This document shows, piece by piece, positions 15,046-21,510 of a stretch of 21,510 nt of DNA. How positions within the stretch are numbered: position 1 is the stretch's first letter; every line of letters starts with the position of its first letter. Below the pieces are notes generated by a model. That model saw only the letters and a program-made list of their open reading frames with translations. It searched no databases and had not been told where the DNA came from. Where the stretch lies: positions 1-21,510 of the forward strand of contig JAICQW010000008.1 in the NCBI GenBank assembly GCA_025937665.1, given 5' to 3'. The position numbers were made by a program, and so were the translations under genes. The stretch comes from Nitrososphaeraceae archaeon. Its GTDB lineage: Archaea; Thermoproteota; Nitrososphaeria; Nitrososphaerales; Nitrososphaeraceae.

Positions 15046-15055
15046 TTATAAAAAA
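15046..15055 (+). promoter_or_regulatory. TATA-like box of the acidic zinc-ribbon gene
   Basis: CTTATAAAAA, centred about 31 nt before the ATG at 15081, separates this gene from the folE operon. A short purine-rich GGGAAGA directly before the ATG may act as a ribosome binding site. Confidence 0.45.
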
Positions 15056-15080
15056 GGACTATTTCAATAGGTAGGGAAGA

Positions 15081-15353
15081 ATGACAAACACCATATTCAG
15101 ACTTCAATCGCACAAGTTCAGTACTGACAACATCCAGACCACTTTAGTATGTTCAAAATGCGATGAGGTTTTCTCAAAAGAGTTCCCTCTGGACCTCGAA
15201 GGGCAGACAATTGAATTTAAATGTCCTGTCTGTAATTCTGCCGGTGAAGCCGATCTTCCATATAAAAGCGCTGAAGAAAGAGAAGAGCTTGAAGAAGACT
15301 TTGATGAGGTCGAAGAAGAAGATGGTGGAGAAGAATTTGAGGAAGATTATTAG
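15081..15353 (+). CDS. zinc-ribbon protein with strongly acidic C-terminal tail, 90 aa
   Basis: An N-terminal stretch is followed by a four-cysteine zinc ribbon (C24, C27, C48, C51; CSKC and CPVC). Residues ~63-90 are almost entirely Glu/Asp (EEREELEEDFDEVEEEDGGE and beyond). Ribbon plus acidic tail is a layout seen in small proteins that contact transcription or replication machinery or mimic nucleic acid, but no specific family is recognised. It has its own TATA-like box and converges on rfcS. Intact ORF and good coding character make it a likely real gene. Confidence 0.75.
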   Translation: MTNTIFRLQSHKFSTDNIQTTLVCSKCDEVFSKEFPLDLEGQTIEFKCPVCNSAGEADLPYKSAEEREELEEDFDEVEEEDGGEEFEEDY

Positions 15354-15459
15354 TTTTAGTAAATGACTAGTGCATTGCTCATCTTCTCAATTTAGAATTT
15401 ATTCAATAATTTCCAAGCCTATAATCCGGACGCAATCCGTAACTACCTCTAAACCCAGT

Positions 15460-16452
15460 CTACTGCTTGATACCGATTCGTGACAATTGAGCTAAAAATG
15501 CAGTTAACTGAATATCTGGATGTGAACCATGAGTCAAACGATAGTCATATTCAGCTATTAGAGATGCAAAGTCTTCGGGATGGGATAACTTTAAGGAGTA
15601 TACGGCTTCGTACGCATATTTTAGAAAATCGAATTCAGACATACCATAGAGTGCAGTTAATTCAAGTAATTTGACCCTTGATTCATTAAATTTACCTGAC
15701 ATTGCAAGCTTGATTATTTCACTTACCTTTGATTTTCCAGTAAGTCCCAAGGATGCCTGGACGTTAGAAATACTGACCGATCCCATTACGGCGGCAGTTT
15801 GAAGAATGTTTATTGAATGACGCAGATCACCATTTGTAGATTCAAAAATTTGTGAAATTGCTTTATCATCATATTTTATTTCCTCCTTTTTACATAATGA
15901 TTTTAGATGATTCTCTATGATTTCTTTTTCAATTCTCTTAAATCTGAATATAGCACAACGACTTTGAATAGGCTCAATAATCTGCGATAAATAATTACAT
16001 ATTATAACAAAGCGAGTTGTTTCAGAACTATCTTCAATTATCCTTCGCAAAGCGGTCTGGGCTTCGGACGTCATTTCATCGGCTTCATCTAAAATTATTA
16101 TTCTAAATTTTCTTTCCTCCCTATCACTTGTTCTTATTTTGAAAACGGAAGCAAATTCCTTAACCCTTTCTCGAACCATCTTTATTCCTCTTTCATCTGA
16201 GGCATTGAGCTCAAGTGTATCTCTCTTCCAATCTTCCCCGAGTAATTGTCTTGACATACAAAGTGCAGTAGTAGTCTTGCCAACTCCAGCAGGACCTGTA
16301 AATATCAAGTGCGGCATTTCAGCAGGTTCTTTCATCAAGTTCTTTAAACTCTCTACGATATCCTTTTGATTGACAACATCATCTAATTTAATGGGCCTGT
16401 ATTTTTCTACCCACATTAAATCTGACAATTTTTTTGCCTCTGTTGGTGGCAT
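15460..16452 (-). CDS. rfcS: replication factor C small subunit (clamp loader)
   Basis: 330 aa from the chosen ATG at 16452. RFC loads the PCNA sliding clamp onto primed DNA. Evidence is the RFC box (WVEKYRP, residues 14-20), Walker A GPAGVGKTT (53-61), Walker B IILDEADEMT, the sensor/arginine-finger region ending in IQSRC, and sensor 2 GDLRHSINILQ. A longer frame begins at 16503, but its extra 17 residues do not resemble the family. TATATATCTG at 16471-16480 lies 19-28 nt before the ATG at 16452, so a leaderless transcript would exclude the longer form. The gene is divergent from gins23-mcm. The large subunit (rfcL) is not in the window. Confidence 0.95.
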   Translation of the reverse strand: MPPTEAKKLSDLMWVEKYRPIKLDDVVNQKDIVESLKNLMKEPAEMPHLIFTGPAGVGKTTTALCMSRQLLGEDWKRDTLELNASDERGIKMVRERVKEFASVFKIRTSDREERKFRIIILDEADEMTSEAQTALRRIIEDSSETTRFVIICNYLSQIIEPIQSRCAIFRFKRIEKEIIENHLKSLCKKEEIKYDDKAISQIFESTNGDLRHSINILQTAAVMGSVSISNVQASLGLTGKSKVSEIIKLAMSGKFNESRVKLLELTALYGMSEFDFLKYAYEAVYSLKLSHPEDFASLIAEYDYRLTHGSHPDIQLTAFLAQLSRIGIKQ

Positions 16453-16470
16453 ACAAGATGTTCGAATTGT

Positions 16471-16480
16471 CAGATATATA
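16471..16480 (-). promoter_or_regulatory. TATA box of rfcS, deciding its start
   Basis: The minus strand reads GAATATATATCTG, a strong TATA-like element about 25 nt before ATG 16452. It lies inside the longer alternative reading frame, which argues against a start at 16503. Confidence 0.55.
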
Positions 16481-16505
16481 TTCAGACCTGTAAAGATATC
16501 CAACG

Positions 16506-16516
16506 TTAATTAATAA
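16506..16516 (+). promoter_or_regulatory. TATA-like box of gins23-mcm
   Basis: TTAATTAATAA lies 26-36 nt before the ATG of gins23 in the 89-nt divergent region shared with rfcS. Confidence 0.45.
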
Positions 16517-16541
16517 CCGCTTCTAAGACTATATTCCCAAC

Positions 16542-17084
16542 ATGTCCTCATCCCCCATTCTCATTCAAGGCGTTTTTGAAAGCTTAAAAAATACATACTT
16601 ACTTGAATATCTTGTCGAAGAGATCAGAGTTACATTCAAGTCTGAAGTAAAAATATCTATGAGTGATATCAACATAGATGCCAAGGAAGGCGATATCTTG
16701 CTATTGCCAAGATGGTTCACAAAAATTTTGTTGAATAAGAATCTAATTGAAATTCAAGATAATGAAGTATCAAGTTATGTTTCAAAGGCACTGAATCGAG
16801 AACGAATATCAAAACCGCATGATATATCGGGAGTAGATGTAGATTTTTACATCCGAGTGAATGACTTTCTTGAAAGTCTTAATGAAAAAGAAAGAGAGAA
16901 TCTAATGGTATCACTTAATTCATTCGTGTTGTCTAGACTTGGTAAAATTGTAAAATTGGCAGCTGCTTCATCACTTTCTGCAGAAATGGAATCAAAGTTA
17001 TCAGCCGAAGAGAAGCAGCTCTATAATTTTGTTCACACTTCTTCATTGGCCTTTAAAGAATCGGTGTTACGAAAATATGACTGA
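16542..17084 (+). CDS. gins23: GINS complex subunit GINS23 (Psf2/Psf3-like)
   Basis: 180 aa. The B domain is at the N-terminus (residues ~33-76; ISMSDINIDAKEGDILLLPR, then LLNKNLIEIQ), followed by the helical A domain, the order expected for GINS23 and opposite to GINS51. The C-terminal helices (LSAEEKQLYNFVHTSS) fit the A-domain core. The location directly before mcm, overlapping it by 8 nt (ATGACTGA), is a classic archaeal arrangement and strongly supports the call. With GINS51 it forms the tetramer that activates the MCM helicase. Confidence 0.88.
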   Translation: MSSSPILIQGVFESLKNTYLLEYLVEEIRVTFKSEVKISMSDINIDAKEGDILLLPRWFTKILLNKNLIEIQDNEVSSYVSKALNRERISKPHDISGVDVDFYIRVNDFLESLNEKERENLMVSLNSFVLSRLGKIVKLAAASSLSAEMESKLSAEEKQLYNFVHTSSLAFKESVLRKYD

Positions 17085-20000
17085 GCAAAAGCACCAAACT
17101 ACCTCGGCAATATCAGATGAACTAGAATCATTTTTACGCGCCTATAAGGACAGAGAAGGGAATTACAAATATTTTGACAGAATTAACAACATGATGGCAT
17201 CTAGTTCAACTTTTGTTGTAGTTGATTATATCGATTTAGATTCAAATAAACCGGAACTGACAGGATTAATCACTGACACGCCCGATGATATGTTTGACGC
17301 TTTTAACAAAGCTGTATACTCAATCTTGAGAGAGATTCATTATGACTATGCTGAGGAAATTAAGGACAAGATAAAAGTAAGAATTGGAAATTATTCGGTT
17401 CAAAAAGGGTTAAGAGAAATAAATGCAGATGTGATAAACAAGTTGATAAGCGTTCCTGGCATGGTAGTCAGGACCTCTGAAATTAAACCACTTGCCAAAA
17501 AGATTGCATACGCATGTCTGAATTGCAATACTCTGAATGAAGCTCAGCTTAAAGGTCTAACCCTAAAGAAACCCATGAGATGTACTCAGTGCTCTGAAAA
17601 GGAACTTGAAATGGATCCAGAGAATAGTTACTTTACCGATTTCCAGCTAGTTAGACTTCAGGAACTGCCAGAAGACTTGCCTGCTGGTCAACTTCCGCAT
17701 TACGTAGAAGTTACTGTAATGGATGATCTTGTCGACAGGTGCAGACCTGGAGATAGAGTTCTACTAACAGGGATAGTCAGGATTGAACAAGAACAGTCAT
17801 TACAAGTAAGGACAAGTCTGTTCAGACTCCGTATGGAAGGTAACAATATAGAGTATCTTGGCGGGCTAGCTGGAAACAAAGATGCACGAACTGTTGATAG
17901 AATAGCTATAAGCAGCGAAGATGAAAAACAGATCATCTCCCTTGCCAGCATGCCAGATGCTTATGACAAACTAGTCGCATCATTTGCACCTCATATTTAT
18001 GGACATGAAATAATCAAAGAATCTATTCTTTTACTAATTGTAGGATCAGTAACAAAAAAATTAACTGACGGTTCGAATCGTAGAGGAGATATCAATATCT
18101 TTCTCGTAGGAGATCCAGGTACTGCCAAGTCCGAAATGCTCAAGTTTGCTGCAAAAATAGCACCAAGAGGTCTGTATACTTCGGGAAGAGGTACTACTGC
18201 TGCAGGTTTAACAGCAGCCGTAATTCGCGATAAATCCGGAATTATGATGCTCGAGGCGGGAGCTGTAGTTTTGGGCGACCAAGGCCTCGTTTGTATGACC
18301 CAAGACACAGAAATCTATACTGGAACTAGGCTAGTTCCTGTTGGAAAGCTCTGGGATGACATGAAAGGAGAGGTCTTTTTAACAAAATCTGGCCGAGAAG
18401 CGAAAAAAGATCTAATCCCAATAGGAATTTACGACAACAAATTCCGAGTAGATATGGAAGGTAATGCATTTGCCATAATGAGAAAAAAACACGCAGGCGA
18501 TGTCATAAAGCTAACATTTTCCTCTGGTTTGACACTCAAGGTGACACCAGAACATCTACTCAGGCGCTCAACACACGTGAAAAATCTCTGGGTACAGGCT
18601 CAAGACGTGTGTCCTGGGGATATGTTACGTTCCCCTGTTAGAGTCCAAAAACCTTCATGTACATTGAACATCGCAGAAGAAGATGCCTATGTGATAGGGT
18701 GTATATACGGTGACGGTTATGTAACTCCACAGAGCATAACGATAAGCCAGTCTAAAGTTAATTCAGATGTCATAACCAATATACAACAAAAGTCCGATGT
18801 ATTTTCACTTTACGACAAAGGAGACCGTATTCGCACTCTTGGAAAATATGTTTTACTGTCACGTATGTTCCAACTATACACTGCAGATAAAACGCTACTC
18901 AAGAAGACTAGATTCCTGATTAAAGATCAATCAATAGATAATGTTATGCTGCTTTCAGACAAATCATTATGGGCATTCCTTGCTGGGGTATTTGATACTG
19001 ATGGTGACTTTAATCATGTACACGACAAACTGGTAGCAGCAAGGATGTATCCTACGACATCACAACATGAGCTGGCAGTTATTCTTTACGTCTTACGTCG
19101 ACTAGGTGTATATGCAAAACTGTGTAAAACTAGAAAAGGATTTCCATTCATACATATCACAGGAAGTGACATAACTCGGTTTGCTGAAGGAATCAAATCT
19201 TATAGTATCAAATCAAAGAGAGAAGGACCAATCAAAATTGATAACAAAAGTTCGATACAAAGAGGAGTCGAAAAGGTTGTTCTTGTCGAAAGAATACCAT
19301 ATGACGGTTATGTGTATGATCTTAGTGTGGGAAAATATCATAATTATGAAGCGTCTCTAATTTACATTCATAATTGTATAGACGAATTTGATAAAATTAA
19401 ATCCGAAGACAGATCTGCACTCCATGAAGTTATGGAACAACAAACTTGTTCGGTCGCGAAAGGAGGAATAGTAGCAACACTTAATGCCAGAACATCAATC
19501 CTGTCTGCAGCTAATCCTAAATATGGTAAGTATGATCCCTTTAGAAATATTACCGAAAACGTAGAGCCGCTTCCTATACCATTACTAACAAGATTTGATA
19601 TCATTCACGTCATAAGAGATAATGCTGATACTGAAAGAGATAATCGAATTGCAAGCCACATACTTGAAATACATAGAGACATAGAACATGCCGCTCAGTC
19701 CGTTATAGAAATAGATCTATTTCGCAAATATCTGGCCTATGCCAAACAAATTGAACCAAAACTCACACCAGAAGCAATTGATATCTTGAGAAAATATTAT
19801 TTGCAGATGAGAAACGTAGATTCTGAAGGAATGATAACAGCAACTCCTCGTCAGCTAGAGGGTCTTGTGCGCCTTGCTACTGCAAGAGCTAGATTGTTAT
19901 TGAAAGATAATGTAGATTCTGGAGATGCTGAGAGAGCGATATACCTCGTTTCACAAATGTTAGAAACTGTGGGTATAGATGTCAACACTGGAAAAGTTGA

Positions 20001-20235
20001 TCTCGGTGTTCTTCATGGAAAACCTCTTAGCGAGACTTCAAAATTAAAGACGTTCACGGATGTCTTTAACGGTTTATCTGGAGAGGACAAGAACGACGTT
20101 GAAGAAAAGAATTTCGTTGATGAACTGGTGAAAACAGGAAAGTTTACAGAGGATGAAGCTAAAGATTTCATAAGAAAAGCGATGCAGAATGGACAAATAT
20201 ACGAGAGAAAAGCAGGATTTTATGCAAAGGCATAA
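17077..20235 (+). CDS. mcm: MCM replicative helicase, interrupted by an in-frame intein
   Basis: The precursor has 1052 aa; removing the 361-aa intein leaves 691 aa, normal for archaeal MCM. MCM is the hexameric 3'-5' helicase that unwinds DNA at the fork. The N-terminal domain holds a zinc site (C147, C150, C169, C172). The AAA+ core has Walker A GDPGTAKS (345-352) and Walker B LVCIDEFDK, split by the intein between V405 and C. After the intein come sensor 1 (ILSAANPKYG), the arginine-finger region LLTRFD, and ATPRQLEGLVRLATARARL, then a C-terminal winged-helix-like region. ATG 17077 is chosen because it overlaps the gins23 stop; a longer frame from 17029 adds residues encoded by gins23 in another frame. 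The enzyme cannot work until the intein is spliced out. Confidence 0.97.
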   Translation: MTEQKHQTTSAISDELESFLRAYKDREGNYKYFDRINNMMASSSTFVVVDYIDLDSNKPELTGLITDTPDDMFDAFNKAVYSILREIHYDYAEEIKDKIKVRIGNYSVQKGLREINADVINKLISVPGMVVRTSEIKPLAKKIAYACLNCNTLNEAQLKGLTLKKPMRCTQCSEKELEMDPENSYFTDFQLVRLQELPEDLPAGQLPHYVEVTVMDDLVDRCRPGDRVLLTGIVRIEQEQSLQVRTSLFRLRMEGNNIEYLGGLAGNKDARTVDRIAISSEDEKQIISLASMPDAYDKLVASFAPHIYGHEIIKESILLLIVGSVTKKLTDGSNRRGDINIFLVGDPGTAKSEMLKFAAKIAPRGLYTSGRGTTAAGLTAAVIRDKSGIMMLEAGAVVLGDQGLVCMTQDTEIYTGTRLVPVGKLWDDMKGEVFLTKSGREAKKDLIPIGIYDNKFRVDMEGNAFAIMRKKHAGDVIKLTFSSGLTLKVTPEHLLRRSTHVKNLWVQAQDVCPGDMLRSPVRVQKPSCTLNIAEEDAYVIGCIYGDGYVTPQSITISQSKVNSDVITNIQQKSDVFSLYDKGDRIRTLGKYVLLSRMFQLYTADKTLLKKTRFLIKDQSIDNVMLLSDKSLWAFLAGVFDTDGDFNHVHDKLVAARMYPTTSQHELAVILYVLRRLGVYAKLCKTRKGFPFIHITGSDITRFAEGIKSYSIKSKREGPIKIDNKSSIQRGVEKVVLVERIPYDGYVYDLSVGKYHNYEASLIYIHNCIDEFDKIKSEDRSALHEVMEQQTCSVAKGGIVATLNARTSILSAANPKYGKYDPFRNITENVEPLPIPLLTRFDIIHVIRDNADTERDNRIASHILEIHRDIEHAAQSVIEIDLFRKYLAYAKQIEPKLTPEAIDILRKYYLQMRNVDSEGMITATPRQLEGLVRLATARARLLLKDNVDSGDAERAIYLVSQMLETVGIDVNTGKVDLGVLHGKPLSETSKLKTFTDVFNGLSGEDKNDVEEKNFVDELVKTGKFTEDEAKDFIRKAMQNGQIYERKAGFYAKA
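18292..19374 (+). mobile_element. intein with LAGLIDADG homing endonuclease in MCM Walker B
   Basis: 361 residues inserted between V405 and the Cys of the MCM Walker B motif. It begins with Cys1 (CMTQDTEIYTG, block A), has block B TPEH (H88), two LAGLIDADG helices (VIGCIYGDGYV with D141; LAGVFDTDGDF with D237), block F (VYDLSVGKYHNYEAS) and the ending IHN (H360, N361), and the next extein residue is Cys. All residues needed for protein splicing and both catalytic acids of the endonuclease are present, so it looks active. Joining the exteins restores LVCIDEFDK exactly. Confidence 0.97.
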
Positions 20236-20323
20236 GAAGTAAGTATCATCTTGTCAGAGCTTTTTAAGAATTCGTCCTCATCAATACGTACAACATACAC
20301 TTTAAAAATTTCAATATTATTAA

Positions 20324-20333
20324 TATATTAAAT
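20324..20333 (+). promoter_or_regulatory. TATA-like box of the Hel308-type helicase gene
   Basis: TATATTAAAT, centred ~30 nt before the ATG at 20359, in the AT-rich gap after mcm. Confidence 0.35.
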
Positions 20334-20358
20334 AGAAAGAATTAATTTAATTGCGCGA

Positions 20359-21510
20359 ATGAAGGAATATTTACAGGAGCTTTTACGATTATTAAATTAC
20401 GGTTCATTATATCCCCCGCAAGAACTTGCATTATCGAAGGGTGTAATGAATGGTAACAATATACTTGTTACAACTCCTACATCAAGTGGAAAAACACTGA
20501 TTGGACTAATGGGAATGATAAACATCCTTAACAAGAGAAAAAAAGTAGTTTATCTAACTCCACTAAAAGCATTAGCCGCAGAAAAATTTAATGAGTTTAA
20601 GATAATTAAAAATTTGAGTTGCTTTAAGAATCGGAAAATAAATATTGCAATCTCCACAGGCGATTACGACTCTTCTGGAACCGAATTGATTGACAAAGAC
20701 ATTATTATACTAACAAATGAAAAAATGGATTCAATTTTAAGACATGATTCAAGCTGGGTTTTTGATGTCGGTCTGTTCATTATTGACGAAATACATCTGC
20801 TTACAGAACGTGAAAGAGGTCCAACTTTAGAAATAATACTGACAAAAATAAAACTTATGCCACAAAAACCTCAAATTATTGGAATTAGCGCGACGATATC
20901 AAATTCAAATGAAATTGCTGACTGGTTAAAATGTGAACCAATACAAAGTAAGTGGCGTCCTACTGAATTGATAGAAGGTGTTTATAATTATGGTAAAGTT
21001 ACCATGAGCAATGGTACAACTTTTGAAATTGATAACATTGGAGTTGCTGATAACTCAACCGGTGGAATATTAAGTCTTGCAATGAATTCGATCACTAATG
21101 ATGGAGGACAATCACTTGTGTTCGCAGAGACACGTAAACGTGCTGTTTCACTTGCAAAAAAAACTTCAGATGTATTGCCAAAATTACTGGACAAAGCTTC
21201 AAAACTTTCTGCACAAAAGATTGGAATAGAAATTTTAAAACAAGGAGATGATACAGAACTTAATAGAACGCTTTCAAATATTGTTACAAAAGGTGTAGGA
21301 TTTCACCATGCAGGCCTAGGATTAAAAAGCAGGCAAATTGTAGAAGATGCTTTTAGAAAAGGCACAATAAAGATTCTATTTGCGACACCAACTCTCGCTG
21401 CAGGAGTAAATCTACCTGCTAGACGTGTTGTAATCACTAGTATTTTTAGATACAATTATGAATATGGCGGTAATGTCCCATTGAGTGTATTACAGTACAA
21501 ACAATTATGC
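20359..21510 (+). CDS. Hel308/Ski2-like DNA helicase (partial, cut by right edge)
   Basis: 384 codons are open from ATG 20359 to the window end with no stop, so only the N-terminal part is present. The Q-motif-like LYPPQELAL (17-25), Walker A TPTSSGKT (39-46), TPLKALAAEK (motif Ia), the DEIH box (143-146), SAT (177-179), FHHAGLG (315-321) and ATPTLAAGVNLPAR are the helicase motifs of superfamily 2 in the Hel308 pattern. Hel308 unwinds forked DNA 3'-5' and is implicated in restart of stalled forks. The winged-helix and ratchet domains that would confirm Hel308 over other Ski2-like proteins lie beyond the edge. Its position behind gins23-mcm fits a replication/repair role. Confidence 0.9.
   Translation, partial: MKEYLQELLRLLNYGSLYPPQELALSKGVMNGNNILVTTPTSSGKTLIGLMGMINILNKRKKVVYLTPLKALAAEKFNEFKIIKNLSCFKNRKINIAISTGDYDSSGTELIDKDIIILTNEKMDSILRHDSSWVFDVGLFIIDEIHLLTERERGPTLEIILTKIKLMPQKPQIIGISATISNSNEIADWLKCEPIQSKWRPTELIEGVYNYGKVTMSNGTTFEIDNIGVADNSTGGILSLAMNSITNDGGQSLVFAETRKRAVSLAKKTSDVLPKLLDKASKLSAQKIGIEILKQGDDTELNRTLSNIVTKGVGFHHAGLGLKSRQIVEDAFRKGTIKILFATPTLAAGVNLPARRVVITSIFRYNYEYGGNVPLSVLQYKQLC

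Noticed and set aside
16453..16503. N-terminal extension of rfcS by 17 residues
   Set aside because: The extra residues do not match RFC small subunits, and a strong TATA box lies inside this segment at leaderless distance from ATG 16452.
17029..17076. N-terminal extension of mcm by 16 residues
   Set aside because: This segment is the end of gins23 read in another frame; ATG 17077 gives the usual 8-nt overlap and an MCM-like N-terminus.
1..21510. CRISPR arrays, transposases, phage genes or defence islands
   Set aside because: No regularly spaced repeats, no transposase or integrase motifs and no Cas or restriction genes were seen; the intein is the only clear mobile element.

Overview
The window looks like chromosome from an ammonia-oxidising-archaeon-type thaumarchaeote. 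Its low GC content points towards a Nitrosocosmicus-like member of the Nitrososphaerales, but that placement is inference from gene content and style only. The archaeal evidence is solid: two archaeal GINS subunits, an archaeal MCM interrupted by an intein, an RFC small subunit, a Hel308-type helicase, a tRNA-Ser with bulge-helix-bulge introns, and preQ0/archaeosine genes. TATA-like boxes often lie about 25-30 nt before start codons with no ribosome binding site, as expected for leaderless archaeal transcripts. TTG starts are common (positions 1172, 4499, 5870, 6543, 6705, 12425).

Layout. 1-3000 is sparse: the end of a membrane protein at the left edge, a secreted metallophosphoesterase-like protein, a probable 48-aa Cys/His protein, a small secreted protein dense in N-glycosylation sequons, a ~0.87 kb stretch without convincing genes, and tRNA-Ser(CGA) with two introns. 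3058-5578 holds a 154-aa unknown, a CinA-type MoCF domain protein and a 359-aa unknown with a C-terminal histidine cluster. 5589-8186 holds a small membrane protein, gins51 and, divergently, glnA. 8241-11240 (minus strand) holds tRNA-Val(TAC), a membrane histidine kinase and an overlapping BMP-family extracellular binding protein. 11388-12307 holds two neighbouring proteins ending in matching zinc ribbons. 12425-15006 is a compact operon: membrane protein, queC, queE, folE. 15081-15353 is a zinc-ribbon protein with an acidic tail. 15460-21510 is replication and repair: rfcS divergent from gins23-mcm, then a Hel308-type helicase cut by the right edge.

How the genes work together. GINS51 and GINS23 form the GINS complex that joins MCM in the replicative helicase, and the RFC small subunit belongs to the clamp loader; Hel308-type helicases act at stalled forks. 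FolE, QueE and QueC catalyse three of the four steps from GTP to preQ0, the archaeosine precursor; QueD and the tRNA-modifying enzymes are not in the window. The histidine kinase and BMP protein overlap and probably form a sensing pair; no ABC transporter or response regulator is seen beside them. I found no CRISPR array, transposase, prophage or rRNA. The clearest mobile DNA is the MCM intein, which carries an apparently intact LAGLIDADG endonuclease.
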